Part shown: one piece after another, positions 51,401 to 64,000 of the stretch | Position numbering within the stretch: position 1 is the stretch's first letter | How the letters are laid out: each line of letters starts with the position of its first letter | Assembly: GCF_000002985.6 (NCBI RefSeq) | Contig: NC_003284.9 | Span: forward strand, 9,424,001-9,488,000 | DNA: 64,000 bases | Source: Caenorhabditis elegans | Lineage: Eukaryota > Nematoda > Chromadorea > Rhabditida > Rhabditidae | Reading direction: 5' to 3' | The notes under the pieces: model-generated | The model's input: the letters and a program-made list of their open reading frames with translations, nothing else | The model's database searches: none | Told to the model about the DNA's origin: nothing | Position numbers and translations under genes: made by a program

Positions 51401-54400
51401 AAAATTTAAATTTTTGATGCATTTGGTACTCGTGTATATCGCCGCGTTAAAAAATTAAATTTTAAATGAAATTTTAAATGACTTCAATTTGAATAGAAAA
51501 ATTAATTAATGGAAAATTTGATTTTTTAATGCTGGGATACAATACAGATTTAGAAAATATTTTTTCCTGTCAGCGCTGGAAAGTAAAAAAACCTTACCAA
51601 CCTTAATTATCACAGTTCAGTTCAATGTTGACTCCACCTTCTAAAGTAAAAATCTGTAATCTAAACCAAAATTTTAAAGAATGTTAATCAGTCATTTAAG
51701 TTGTAGTTGTTGCAGTTTAGTGTTTCATGAATGTAACTTAATTAGAATTAAAACCAAGAAAATGCCGCAACAGATTACACAATTTGGTACAATGAACTTT
51801 TGTTCGCTCTATGTGTTATTTATATCATTTGATAATATTTTCACAAATTAACTGGAAATCAAGCTGTAATTCGTAGTGAAAGTCAAAGATGCCGCCAAGT
51901 TAATTAAAACACACTGCAACATTAAACAAAGACGTTTTTGACATTTGTTTCCGCTTCCGAAAATTCGCTGAGTTTGTAGGCTACTCATGCAAAATATAAC
52001 ATTGTACAGTTGTCTTGATTTTTTTTTCCAAAAAATCAGATGGTTAGTGGGAGAGCGACTGTTTTAATGGATAATGTTTAAACTATATTACACATTTTCA
52101 CAAGTTTCAGTAAAGTTCACCAAGAGTTCAACATTTGACTTTTTCGTATAGACATCACTTACGTATTCAAAATTTCGAAAGTGACCCAGTTCCTTGACAC
52201 ACAACAATTTAAAGATTAAAAAAATTGAACCTTCTAAAAATCGAACATGTAGACATTGTTTTCACATTTTCCAAATCAATTTCATTCAAAAACATTTATC
52301 TACTATATTCAGGGTCGCATGCTTCACCGAAACCGGACAGTTCGGATGGACGGCGATCGTTCCGCATTTGCCAGACACTGGGGTAAGTTAACAACACATG
52401 CAATAAATAAGAGAACATTTTTGCCGTTTGTATAGCAAAGTGTGCCGAATGTCAAACATAATATTAAATGCATAGCGCGTTGAAAAGTCAACTGTAGTTA
52501 TTCGTTTCAGATTGATAGTAGTAATTCTGTATGAAATACGATTACTGAAAATTCTTATTTATTATAAAGAAAGGCTTAAACTTTTTCAGGCCAAGAAATC
52601 AAGAAACAAATGATAGAACAGTTTTTTTGCAGATCCACAGAAGCAACCAAAACATTTTTAAAAAGTTAAAAAAAATCTAGGGGTTTCGAACTGAATGTTG
52701 AAGTATAAAATATCTTTCTAAACAAAATATCAAACAATCAAAAATGCAAATATCTGTTAAGAATTAAGTGGAGCAATACAGTTTGATAAATTGAAAAATT
52801 TGATTGATTGAACATATATTTTAACAATACATAAATAGCATTTCAATTATTTTCGATATTGAAACAAAATAGAAAAACCAAATTCCTACCAAACAAAAAT
52901 TAGGAAAAATATGTTTTCATTGTAATTTCCTAATTTGAAACTTTATCGGAAAACTTAAATTTAGGTTTACTACCTGAGCACTACCCGTCTCCACCAATAA
53001 CAGGACCTCACACAATTGCTCGCTCCTACACGAGACCACCAAAAGACAGGCTTCCAACTAAAGAGCGCTTCTTTAGTATCTCCAGAATACCAAGTCGCCT
53101 CACGAAATTCTCCACAGTCCGCGGAATGTCAATCGAGTTTTTCGGTTAGTTTACAAGTATTTCTCACATGAACTTTGGGTACAATAGTAATGTGCCTCGG
53201 GAGGGTTTGTAAACAATGCTTGTGCCCACAGGCTACAATAGACTCGTCATTTTTTTCACTTTTGCTAACTTCCGTGACCTCATTTGTTTTACTGTTTCTT
53301 TTTAACTTTTTTTTTCGTTTTATTATTACAACTATGATATTTTGATCTTTCGTCACACTTACAATTGATCATTGCGTGGATTTACAACAAGTTCCTCTTC
53401 TGTCCTCTAATCACGGAAAAATGCAAACAAGGCGGAAAGCTTCGATGAGCAACTAATATTATGAAGAATGTACAGAGGTAGTAGGAAATGAGACTAAAAG
53501 TTGTGTCGAAATGTGGAAAATTAAGAAAAAAAATTGTAAATATAAAATTAGGGTTTTGCGGTAGCAAGGGTTTTAATCCCAAGTACAAACGTCTCGCAGT
53601 TAGTTTCGCCACCGTTGTCTCTTTGTCTCACTCTACCGACACTCACCCACATGTTTTTGTGCTCTTTTTATTTCTCTCGTGGTCCACGGATTATCCCCAC
53701 CATGTTGAGAGTGAATAAGGAGAGACGCCCTTATTGCTCCTTTTTTTCTGTCCTAAATGTGTTGTTCTTCGGTAAGGCCTGCTTGTTAAGCATACAAGAG
53801 TCTCTCAAGGTGTTGTATGTCTCTCCCACCACCTTTTCCTACAACCCTTGACTCCGACCCCCCCCCCCCCCCCCCCGAGATTTTGTTCCCTCTTGTAAGT
53901 CTCTCACTTTTTTGCTTTTTTTGCTTTGAGCGGATGGACACAAACACAAGCCAGATTTTTTTATAAATTCCTGATGAATCGAGATCTACACGATCTCCAC
54001 ACATCTTCAATTTAGCTATAGTCACCATAAAAAGTTCGTAATCCTAGCTTTCAAAAGGTCTAATTTTCGCTGAAGTGCCTACTCAGTTTTCAGTTTTGTA
54101 GACCGGTATGTGGGCAAGCTTTTCTGTCGTTTTCAGTTGAGTTTCTATCAAACCATGTTATTTTTTTATTCAACACGTTTAGTCAGCAGTACTCTTGTTG
54201 CAAAATTGTCCTTAAAACTTTTATTAAATCTTTTTCGAGTGGAAGACTGTAACCCGTGTATAAACATTGTGTACAAATGATTCATCAATAAGTTTTTGAA
54301 TTATTTTTGTTGTAATCTACTGAAATATATTATGAAATGCCCCCAAACTCTTTATTAGGGAGAACACGCTCAATTCTCCGCAATTTCTCTTCAAACTTTT

Positions 54401-57400
54401 GCAACCTTTTAACTAAGTTTACAAAAGTTTTCGTAGTTTTTCAGTGTTAATTTTTGTTAAACAAAAAGGGAAAATTCTAAACCTACACCAACGTTCGAAG
54501 TTTTCGCGATTGGATTTGCCTAAATTGGTTGAAAAGTTGCGGCAAAGTCCCAGCGAGTAGTTTATCCACGAAATTGAGCATTCATTTTTTGTTTCCTTAT
54601 TTTTACTCAAATTCGAGTTTTTTGTAATTTTGAAATTTCCAGTGTGTCATTTTTGTATAGTTAAAAAAATTGACAATTGAAAACACATCTGTGTAAATCA
54701 AAAGTAACGCACACCATTTATTCGACCTATTTTGACTCATCATATGTTCCCTGAATTCAAAAGTGAGATTTGAAAAATTCAAACAATTTGCAAAACTGTG
54801 TAACAAATATACAGATCAGAATATGAAATGAACCTATGGGACAAAAAACCTAAACAAAGATAACCTGTTGGCCCGGTAAACATTTCCAATGTCTGCTGCC
54901 ATTCCGCCATTTTATGACCCTTCTCTCATCCTTTTTTGACTATTCATGTTTTCCTGTCATCTTCTTTTTCTTCCAAATTTCTCATTTATTTGACGGAATT
55001 TTTTCCAGCCAATACGCGGATAGACGAGTATTGTTCAAAACTGTTCAAGTTGTTGTCAACCTTCAAACAAATCTAAATCTGATTGTACGTCTAATCCAGA
55101 ACGCTGTTTTGTTCTGTTCAATTGCGCCAGCGCGAACGCCGCTGGCCAGAGAAAGGAGAAGAAGCTGCCTGGTCGAATTGTGATAGGACGGGTTATTAAC
55201 GCCATTCGCAAAACGATAAGAGAGAGACGGTTGGCAGAAGGATAGAATAGAATATAAAGAAGACGGAGAGGTAGAAAAAGAAAAAGAACACGACGAAAAG
55301 AGGGACAGCCAAAAGTTATCGGACAAAAAGAGTGTTGTAGTACATAGGGACACACGCCGGTCTAACCTAAAGCCATTCCCTCCTCTTCTTCCACCCATTC
55401 TTAAATTCTTACATCTTTTTTCCAAAACGTCGTCAACCTTAAAACCGCGGAGCCCGATTGAGCGTCGAGTGTCGGCATCGTCGCACTCGTCGACGGGCTC
55501 CATGCACCGTCAAGGCGTTCATCCGAATGCCCTTCATCATTTATTGCTAGCCAACAAGAAGCGGAGCAATACGACTACATGTGCCCATAGTACATCTTCA
55601 ACCCCAAGATCTACGTATAGTAGTGGCAGTGCCACGTCATCGCTACCATTGTACGTGAACACGCATGCGGTGACTGAGCAGCCAAAAGCCGAGAAACGAG
55701 TGTCGTTCAAGGATCTCGATATGAGCGGCCGCCTACCGGTCACTGCCCAACAACCATCATCCTCCTCAAATCACCTGAGGACCGGAGGTGGACTACATGC
55801 ACGAAAGTTGCATCGCTGTGACACTGGAAATATGAGCCTGTTAGAAAGGTGAGTCTTTTTTAGTTGAATTATATCGTTTTTTAAATAAAATTAATTGTCC
55901 ATCCAACAGGGAAAGTTTGTTAAGTTTTTCAGTTCAGCAAATTTAAATTAGCCACCATTTTACAGTCGACTGACCCGGAATTGACTTTTGCTTTTATCTC
56001 AGTCAGGAATCTGTAGGTTTTTTTTTAGCATTTTCCATTTTATCGTTTTGACTAAAACTGGTATTAGCATTGTTGTACTTTTTATTTGATACGGATGCAT
56101 AAAAACAGATGCATAAAAACTTTTCAATAAATGTTCAAGAGAAATATCCTACATCCGAATTTTTATTGTAAATATCTCTACGTTTGCCTGAATCATTTGA
56201 AATATTTTCCCCCTTGCGCCTATCAATATTTCGTTCCCTGGTCTGTTCAAGGATTTTTTCAAGAACTTTGTCAACATATTAGCAGCACGTCAATTGAAAA
56301 GTATTACCAGCACTTGAACAATCTGCTAATACCCAGTCATTCGAACTACGTCTAGACAAAAAACTTTCGTCAGTCAACTTAACAATATGTAGGTGTTTTT
56401 AAAAGTCGAACTTAGTAGTCTAAAATTATAGAGGTTTAATGCTGTTTGTTAGGTAATAAGAACAGTTATTTTTTACTGTTTTTGGCTACTGATTCACCAA
56501 TTTCAATAGTTTTCTAGTTTAAACTTTTTTTCTACACTTTGATGCCAATCAAAATGTATGTTTTCAATAATATTTCATATCTATATCCTTTCAAAAAAAT
56601 TATTTTTCAAAAATAAAAAAAAACGTTTATTTTTCGACAATATTCAGGTATTTATCACGCGAAAATATGCATACTCCATCACCAATACCTCAGGAGTATC
56701 AACCACAAGCGAACTATTCTTCACGGCACGTGCATTTTGCACAATCCCAATCTCGGCGTCCCTTTCAACGTGATCAACGAAACGAAAATGCGAGCATTCG
56801 AAAGCGATTGAGCCGCAGTTGCGACCATTTAAGCGATCACAATTTCAGCCCGAGATTGCCGCCTATCAGGAGAAAACCAACAAAACATGTACCTTCTACA
56901 CTGTCATTGGTTATCCACGGTACGCTTTTTTTGGTTTTATTATTCTTTTTGGACTTTTGATTCATTTTTCTTTGAACTCTGTTCTCGGTTTATCTTTATG
57001 CCTCAGGAGCTAGAACATTAAGTGAAGTGGATTTGCCGCTCAAAAGGCAACCGCAACATTGTATTCCGCGCAGGTGGGATTAGATTCGACAACACTTTTG
57101 TGTGTTTTTTGGAATGTTTTTTTTGTATTGTGGGTAGCTGTTAGTGTATGTGTATCCAAAAAAGGAATTATTTGCAAACATAAGATTAAACAAAAATGGA
57201 AACATTCGCAGCAGGCGGCAAAAGGCGTTAGGGGTCATCTGAAGGTCTAATTAGCTAACATCGCACGTACAAAACGTTCGAAAGTCCACAAAGGCCGGGA
57301 CAATGAAATTGGTAAGAAGCATTAATTAAAGTGGTGAAATAAAAAAAAACTGTGATTAAACCTTTTGAGCAGACAATTTCAATTTTAAAAGGGCTTAACT

Positions 57401-60400
57401 TTAAGAGGACAGATTCCAATAAAAATTATATTTTTTCCCAGTTAACACCCATAATAGTAAAACTTCTAGCTTTTCCAGTGGAATTCTACAATTCAGCAAT
57501 TTTTAGTTTCTGGACAGTTACCTACTTATTTGGTGAACCTTGACCGGAAACAAATAATAAGAGTAGAATAAAAACGTTTGAAACAATGCAATGGACCCGT
57601 GGTTCAGAATTTTTGCATTTTTGGTGTAAGTGTTGCTTACCCTCGTTTGATATTGATTCTAATTCTTTTTTACAACCACTAAGTCTTTATTACAAGATTC
57701 CTTTTAAGGAACATTTTTAAGGAACAATAAAAGAGAAAAAAAAAACCATATTTTATCAATTAACAAACCAGACCAATGTCCATTATCCATTGCCGGCAAA
57801 ACTTCAAAGGCAAATTGGCACTGCAACTATTTGTACCTTTTTTCCAAGTTTTTAACGACTTTCGGATAATCTGGAGAAGAAACAGAAACTGATTGTTTTT
57901 ATCTTTTTTAGATGGGGGTAAGAGAAGTTAAAAGGTTTTGTGGAAATAAAGAAAGTCATTTGAGATTTTCATTTTCCTTGTGCAAACGTAGTTTTTTGGT
58001 TCACTTTTTTGCATTTTTTAGAATAACATGTTTTTTTGAAAATAAAATTTGTTTAAAATACCTTTAACAGATTATTTGATTGATAACACTTATTTTCATT
58101 TCAAGACTTGGTAAGTATCATATCTAAACTTATTAGTTAATTCGAATAATGGCAATCCAATTTCTGAAATGATAAATAATAATTTTTCAATTTTTCTAGT
58201 GATGGAAAAATAACAAGAACCTGTAAACTATTTTACTATTTTAAGGGTTAGAAACAATTGTTTTGAACCCTAAGGAAAATAATTATGCCACGTTTAAAAT
58301 AAATAGAGCAATTATAAAAAATATAATTTTTGAAGGATTTGTATCTCGAAAATTTCTTATTATTCACAAAACAAATTACAACAACTATGAAACTACGCTA
58401 CTTCAAAAAGTTTACTGAATAATTTTTACGTTTATGTACTTACAATATATTTGGATAGGATAAGTCGTTGAAATCTAAGAACAAACGAAGAACATTTATA
58501 TCAGTGACGAAACGAATTGAGGTGTGGTGAGAAAGAGGTGCTTGTCGTGTGTTTGAGCTAGTGCCGGTTATCGTGAGAATGATTCAGAATTTTTTGGTCA
58601 TATTTGAATAGAATCAAACAACGTGGAAGTACTTGAAAATTGCACCTCTTTTTTTCCTTATTTTACATACTACCCATGAACTAGCTACCTAGACTCTAAT
58701 GCTCTGATTCGCATTGGCTCATCTTCTATACATGTATTTTCACAATTTTTCGTACACACACCCTCTCGACCTCACCTTCTGTTTCTTAGGCAACTGAAAA
58801 CTGACAACTGGCATAACGGCATGAACCCCTCTTTAGAAACATTGAGAATAAAACTCGCCATTTTGCGCACAGTTGTAACTCGAGCTCTCTCCTTCTGCCA
58901 ACATATGCAATCTGTCATCATTCATTTGTCACAAGTATTGGCATTGGTTTCCGAGACCTTTTTCTTGTTCTTTCTTTCAAAGCAGAAAATCTTCACTAGT
59001 TCGTTTCCCTTTTTCCGTTCTTGTCATTCCTTTGCAAGCTGAGACAACTTGTCTGATCATTCCCGTTAAGAGCTTCTTGTAACGGTATGAAATTTGTTTT
59101 CTTCTGCTTTTTTAGAATGATACTGTTATAGAACATCCTGTTGAGTTATTAAAATATATTTTGAATATTCTTTTTTTGAAATTCTTTTAGCAGTGATACA
59201 GTTTCAGATGAGTTAATTTAAGCTCATTCGAAAATTATTTGTCTCGAATTAAAAAACAATCACTACCTCCTATCCAAACATTTTGATTTAATAAAAGCCA
59301 ACAGGTTGAACGCCGTATTTTCTGTGTTAGCATGTCATACCAAACTGTTGTAAGCTCTCTTAAACAGTTCGAATATTTTTGTTGTTCTTTTTTTCTAACT
59401 AATTAGCAATAATTATAATCAAGTTGAAAAATAAGTTAGTAAAACCTGTTCCAGTTTTTCACTCGCACAGATGTCAGGAAACTAGTATTGCGTTCCATGC
59501 GGTATACCTTTCTTAAAGTAGAAAGTTTTTGAAACAAATTCAAGTTCTATTTGGGTGACAAGTTAAAAACATGGCAAGTTTTTTCAACGATTAAGCTGAT
59601 AAGTCAATAGTTTTAGTGCAGAGGTAACTATTTAAAATTCACATTTCCCTTAACCGCGGGCACACAAACACACATTTGCTTTAATTGTAAAAAACACTTG
59701 TTCCAAAAATGACTGCAAACACTAATTCTTGACAACAATATTTTCAGTAATAAAAAAATGTATATGCCATTAAAATTCAAATTCCAAATTTTTTCTCTCG
59801 TCCTTGAAGTGTCTCGAAACGCGATTGAAAGGGAACAGGTGGTTCTTGTGCTTGTGTTTTGCCAACAAAATTACTAAAGAAACGTCTTTTCCTCTCCGCC
59901 TGCTGGCTCAATTACTTTCCTTTTATGACCCTATCAAGCAACACGCATGCAACCTCCGGGGCGGTGGTGTTCTCTTATTCTTGTTCCATTCGTCGTTTCA
60001 CTTCCAATTTAATGCCTCCTTAACCCCTCTTACTCACAGTTTACTTTACGTAAGCTGCGCAACAAACAGGTGTTCAAATTTTCAAAGTGCTTCTTCATTT
60101 TGCCATTTTTTATTGCTGCTTTTCTCAATTTCCAACACAATGAGATCAGTTTGTTTGTATGACTTTTTTTTACGCAAGAGTTCTCTGCGGCCTCTACTAT
60201 TTCAACTAGTTTGTCCCTAGATACCACTTGACACCTCGGAAGGCACGCAATTGGTTACATCCCATGATATTAATATGAACTTTTCACAATTAAAGGTGAA
60301 GCAACGAATGCAGGAAAATTAATAACGAACGCATACTAAATTTTTATCTTCTAAAATAATATTTTTGATGTCTCCAAATCCTTTTTCGCTGAACTTTTTA

Positions 60401-63400
60401 CATAATTTGAGTGTATAATTTTTAATTTGAAATTTCTTATAGCTCGTCAGTACTTTAAGGATTATTCTCCGTTTTTGGCTGAATTCTCTAAGAATTCAAC
60501 GACTAAGTTAGCATATGGTGACCAAAATAAGCTTTTAAACCATTTACGACGGCGGAAAGTGAGAAATTCGAAAGCATTAAATGCCGATGAAAAATTGAAA
60601 GGGAGAAAAGTAACGCCTAACTTTTTTGCATATTTTGAACTGGATGTTGGGGATAACGCTAAAGCTGAGAGGGGTTTATTTGAAAACTTGTCAACCAAAC
60701 CAGGGAGGCTATGCCAATCCCTTCTTTTTCGTCTTTACAAATCGTCTCAATCTTGATCCATTCGGATAATGCAATAGATGGTATGGCAGCTGTCTCGACG
60801 CATCTTCCGGACTCATTTGTAGTAGTAGCAATTTCAATGTGGGAGTGACAATTACGGCCTCCTGCCAGCTGTCTACGGTTCGCACACTTGTTAGTTACTT
60901 TTAGGTGTTCCCAGTTTTCTCCCGCGTCACAGTTTTTGACAATTCTATTTTCTTTTTGCATCTCATAATTACTACTTTGTTCGTCCTTCTACAATTTTGT
61001 ACTTTTTTTTAATTCACAGGTAGAAAGAACGCCCAGTTTGAAAATTATTGTGTAGCAAATATTACTTCTGTCAGAAGAGTTTCATTTGCAAATTTGTTTT
61101 AATAGTTAGATCTGGAATATTAAATTGTGTTTAAAAATGCAGCTTAAGAAAGATTGAAGATATTTTCTTGAGCTTGCAACTAGATTCAATGACAACTGGT
61201 TTTGAATAGTGGAACAATGCGTTTGTATATGTTCTCTCTTTGTAAAAGAAGAAGAAAATATGAAAAGACCGTAATTAATCAAAAGTTTTCCAACCCTTTT
61301 TCCTGAATGTAGTCCAAAAAACGGTCTCGCAATCTTACATGGAGACGTTCTCTTACCTCTTCCTGTTATCGTTTCTTCTTGTCTTTTCTTTCAAATAACC
61401 TACATTTTTCATTTTTCTATCCCTTGCCAAGAAATACAATAAGCTTCACCTCTTCCTCGCTGATTTGATTTTCATTTTTCCTGCCAACAAACGGTTTTCT
61501 ACCAGTTTTCTAATGAGATTTGCGTTCTTCATCATCTCCTTACTTGTCAGTCACTGGAATAGTTTTGTGTAAATAAGTAGATGGGTGGGGTAGGTAGGAA
61601 TTGAACAACTTTCGGATTTTTTTGGAAAATGGCAGGTGTAGGTGACTCAATGTCAACTGTATCTGAATCCACTATTTGATCATCTGGTAGTGTTCTTGTA
61701 GTTTTCAATATTGAATAAAGCGGTAAGAATATCTTTTTTCAGTCTTATAACAATTACCTTTTTTATATTTTGTGCATGCTATTTGATTTTTGAATTCATT
61801 GCCAAAATAATTTTTAATAAAAACAGTGTGTTTTTGGTTTCAGCTTTTTCTTTAAGATAACAATCAAAATCCCACACCCCTAAGAAATTGAGAATTCTTG
61901 TTCACACCCACTTCTGAAAATTTTTGAGGGCACCTCACGACTATTAATGTTCACTTCATTTTTGTGTGTTCTTTTTTTGCTACGTAGAGTTTGTTGACAA
62001 ATATAGAAGTTTTCAGAGTTCCTACCTTATAGATCAAAAATGATTTTTTTTTAGTTTAAAAATTGAAAATTGGATAAAAATAACAAGCGCAAAGGAAATT
62101 TCTCAAATTTTGATTTATTTTTATCACCATTTGATGAAACTCAAAATGCGTGTGTTAACATATTTAAATGATTTTCTGATAAATTTTTTTTTAATTTCGA
62201 AAGAGAAATCGAAACAATAATTGTAAAGCAATATAACAAACTATAGTTTTTATTTGTTTGTATTGCAGAATCGATAGTATTGCACAAAAACACATTCTCG
62301 AAAATTAGTACTGCATCCCATTCCTTTTGTTTCTTGAGTCGCCTTAAGAATACGTAAATTTTGAAAACATTTTTTGTTAATTTTTTGATGATTCCTTACA
62401 AACTCACAGAAATTTTCAAATAATTATGTTTTTTCATTACAATAACACACTTTCTAGTTTTTGAAAAGTAAAGTTGAAGTTCTTGTAAAAAACTTCAATC
62501 TCAAAATGTTAATTTTTAAATTTCATACGGTATACTAATACATCATTACTATATATAAAGCGCTATTTCATTTCATATTGGTGAATTCAGGTTTATACGT
62601 TCATAATAAATTTTACACTGTGCAATCTACAATTCCACGCTGACCAGCTATAATTCTAGTTATTTTTATTTTTGGATCTCCGTTTAATTTGTGTTGATTA
62701 TCTTAGATTGGCTCACTGTTCACAATCAGGCGATTAGAGAACATGTTAGATATCACTAGATAACAAGATACGCAGACAGAAATATGAAAGGGATCGAGGG
62801 AGGCGCCATTGAGCAAATGATTGGAAAACAGTCTTTGTGTGTGAAACGAAACGAGTCTTCCATTTCTCTCACCTTTTCTACCTCAATTTTGGCGGCTGCT
62901 GTCGGCAATTGGCAGCAGACCACCGGTCAGATTTAGGGGAGGGGGTATTTTGCCATAGATATATTTATGTTTTTTGAGAAAAAATGAATTGAAATGAGGA
63001 ATGAGGCGAGAAGAAAAAGAGTAAGAACAATACTCTTCAACCTTCACATATCCTTTTTCGGGTTGCCTTGTCATTTCATCGTATCCTTCCTCCACCCTTT
63101 TTTTTTCTATTGGTTTCCTCACACTTTCGACCATCCAATTGGTTTTGCTGTTTTCTTTATTCCAATGTGATGTTTAGCTATTCCCAGACCACACGGTTGT
63201 TCCCTTTGTAATGTTTTTTGCAATCCATTGACCTCGTAAAACTCGTAAACTGCATTGTCTTATATCACTTCACAGTTATTTTATGAATCTCCTCAAATTC
63301 TAACCACACATCATTCCCGAAATCTTTTTTTCCCTTAACTTTATTCCCTTAACTTGACTTATCCTGCACATTTGTAGAGACTCTTTCGGTAATTCGATGG

Positions 63401-64000
63401 AGACATTTGATATACGACCGTCCAAATATGGCAGTGTGCGTGGTAAGTTTTTCCCACTTTTTTTTACACCGAAGCATGAATATAATCAAATAGTTGCATT
63501 CAATCGTAAATTTATTTACAAATTATGTAATATAATGTATACTTCTTAGTTTGAAACAACCTTTGCAAATGTTCAAACAGTAGATATATTTTTATAGCTG
63601 GCTTATCATTTTTTTTTATATTAAAAAAAAGTTTGGCTCAAAACGGGGCTCGGCGATAATCAACAATTTTGCAAATGCCAAACTTTATAATTGGCGATAA
63701 TAGGTATTCTCGTCAGCCGCCAAATATTGAAAAACTCGACGCCTATCTACTTTTAACAATTTCATAAATGACACACATACGTAAATAAAATAGCGCAAAA
63801 ATAAATACAGCGATCTCAAACTGTAGTGAATATTTTTCACTTCCCGTGTAATGAAAGATTGACAAATGGCTATTGCCGCCCAACTCTGGGGTCAAATATT
63901 TACTATGAATTACACTTAGACACATGGTATTAAGCCTTTGTTGATTGATTAAAAATATTTTGGAACTTAATTGTGAAACTAAATTTTCCTGAAACGTCGC
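48470..64000 (+). CDS. gap-2: Probable Ras GTPase-activating protein gap-2, 5' exons (3' end outside window)
   Basis: Exons that join in phase: 48470-48620, 51263-51384, 52313-52382, 52965-53144, 57007-57073 and 63378-63442, then beyond the window. The first exon starts at ATG 48470, one base after TTTTGCAG, and is acidic (KPEDEEEEKDSGS), ending CHGWLIVC. Later pieces read LPWHAGYCVFEPRQ, HRNRTVRMDGDRSAFARHWG, a basic PITGPHTIARSYTRPPKDRL, SISRIPSRLTKFSTVRG, then ARTLSEVDLPLKRQPQHC and SMETFDIRPSKYGSVRG. No RasGAP, PH or C2 domain lies inside the window. The gap-2 name rests on recalled synteny (ZK899.8, next to ZK899.4 tba-8) and on its known large size and many alternative 5' exons. The exon structure is better supported than the name. 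Confidence 0.6.
48621..51262. other. First large intron of the gap-2-type gene
   Basis: 2.6 kb of AT-rich sequence with no other supported gene. The purine-rich stretch 49500-49620 and pyrimidine-rich stretches give short open frames only. Confidence 0.45.
53145..55501. other. Intron of the gap-2-type gene, with a poly-C tract and an upstream region of the alternative exon
   Basis: Contains a run of 19 cytosines at 53858-53876. About 55090-55440 is less AT-rich and purine-rich and is probably promoter and 5' UTR for the alternative first exon at 55502. Confidence 0.45.
53858..53876. repeat. Poly-C/poly-G tract, 19 bp
   Basis: An uninterrupted run of 19 C on the plus strand, so the minus strand carries G19, which can form a G-quadruplex. 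In C. elegans such tracts are known to be maintained by the helicase DOG-1 (FANCJ) and to delete when it is lost. Confidence 0.95.
55502..63442 (+). CDS. gap-2: Alternative 5' exons of the same gap-2-type gene
   Basis: A second start set: 55502-55848, 56648-56919, then the shared 57007-57073 and 63378-63442, all phase-compatible. The first in-frame ATG is 55502; the frame is open back to a stop at 55217-55219, so a longer 5' exon is possible. The encoded region is Ser/His/Arg-rich and looks disordered: HRQGVHPNALHHLLLANKKR, STSSTPRSTYSSGSATSS, EKRVSFKDLDMSGRLPV, then SRHVHFAQSQSRRPF and RKRLSRSCDHLSDHNFSPRL. RVSF and KRLSRS are basic phosphosite-like motifs. Exons ending at 53144 and at 56919 both leave one base (G), and the exon at 57007 takes two. 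Either leader can therefore join the common body, as expected for alternative promoters. Confidence 0.6.
57074..63377. other. 6.3-kb intron of the gap-2-type gene
   Basis: AT-rich, with purine and pyrimidine runs. The longest open frame, 60427-60756, runs 109 codons in the plus direction (FKDYSPFLAEFSKN, NHLRRRKVRNSKAL). It has no clear ATG start, domain or splice context, and I leave it uncalled. A further short alternative exon could be hidden here. Confidence 0.4.
63443..64000. other. Start of the next intron, running off the window
   Basis: Begins with GTAAGT after the exon ending at 63442. AT-rich. No exon or other feature seen. Confidence 0.5.

Noticed and set aside
55063-55503. 146-codon minus-strand frame
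   Set aside because: It is antisense to the alternative gap-2-type first exon and its purine-rich leader; the Ser/Phe/Leu composition is the complement of that leader.
60427-60756. 109-codon plus-strand frame in the 6.3-kb intron
   Set aside because: The Lys/Arg-rich stretch looks somewhat protein-like, but there is no ATG near its start, no domain, no splice sites fitting the host gene, and the reverse strand is open too.
61629-61680. Short ATG frame (MAGVGDSMSTVSES) as another alternative first exon
   Set aside because: Its possible donors leave a phase that does not match the next shared exon at 63378. It could only work by skipping that exon.

Overview
The window looks like Caenorhabditis elegans chromosome X. 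The base composition is AT-rich, introns are often about 50 bp with TTTCAG acceptors and GTAAGT or GTGAGT donors, and several start codons sit just after a trans-splice-like acceptor. The recognisable genes (3' end of a filamin, tbb-4, memb-1, tba-8) match, from memory, the C23F12-B0272-ZK899 interval of that chromosome. No database was consulted. All exon boundaries were read by eye from splice signals and reading phase.

Layout. 1-2683 (+): last eight exons of a filamin (fln-2). 4438-6230 (+): peroxisomal-type enoyl-CoA isomerase ending in SKI. 7433-8624 (+): mitochondrial-type 3-hydroxyacyl-CoA dehydrogenase. About 9600-9790: F-box remnant. 10679-12891 (-): beta-tubulin tbb-4, with a perfect X-box match 222 bp upstream of its ATG. 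14160-15790: a 226-bp satellite. 16398-17564 (-): Golgi SNARE membrin (memb-1). 20452-21410: a short LTR element with near-identical LTRs. 22664-23419 (+) and 23861-25426 (-): two convergent genes of unknown function. 26285-27992 (-): multi-pass membrane protein. 29959-30660 (+): small protein with a basic tail. 31562-34215 (-): divergent alpha-tubulin (tba-8). 35911-36933 (-) and 39356-40390 (+): a head-to-head inverted duplicate pair of C2HC zinc-finger genes. 43730-43800 (-): tRNA-Pro(TGG), with a tRNA-like repeat nearby. 46449-47369: a Tc1-ended foldback element. From 48470 to the right edge (+): alternative 5' exons of a large gene, probably the Ras GTPase-activating protein gap-2, whose catalytic domain would lie outside the window.

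Together the genes cover beta-oxidation (isomerase and dehydrogenase side by side but apparently sent to different organelles), microtubules (a predicted ciliary beta-tubulin and a divergent alpha-tubulin), actin crosslinking, ER-Golgi fusion and probably Ras signalling. They do not form an operon. The most unusual items are the inverted zinc-finger pair, whose core is almost identical while its edges have diverged, the compact LTR element, the Tc1-ended foldback element, and the altered N-terminus and luminal loop of tba-8.
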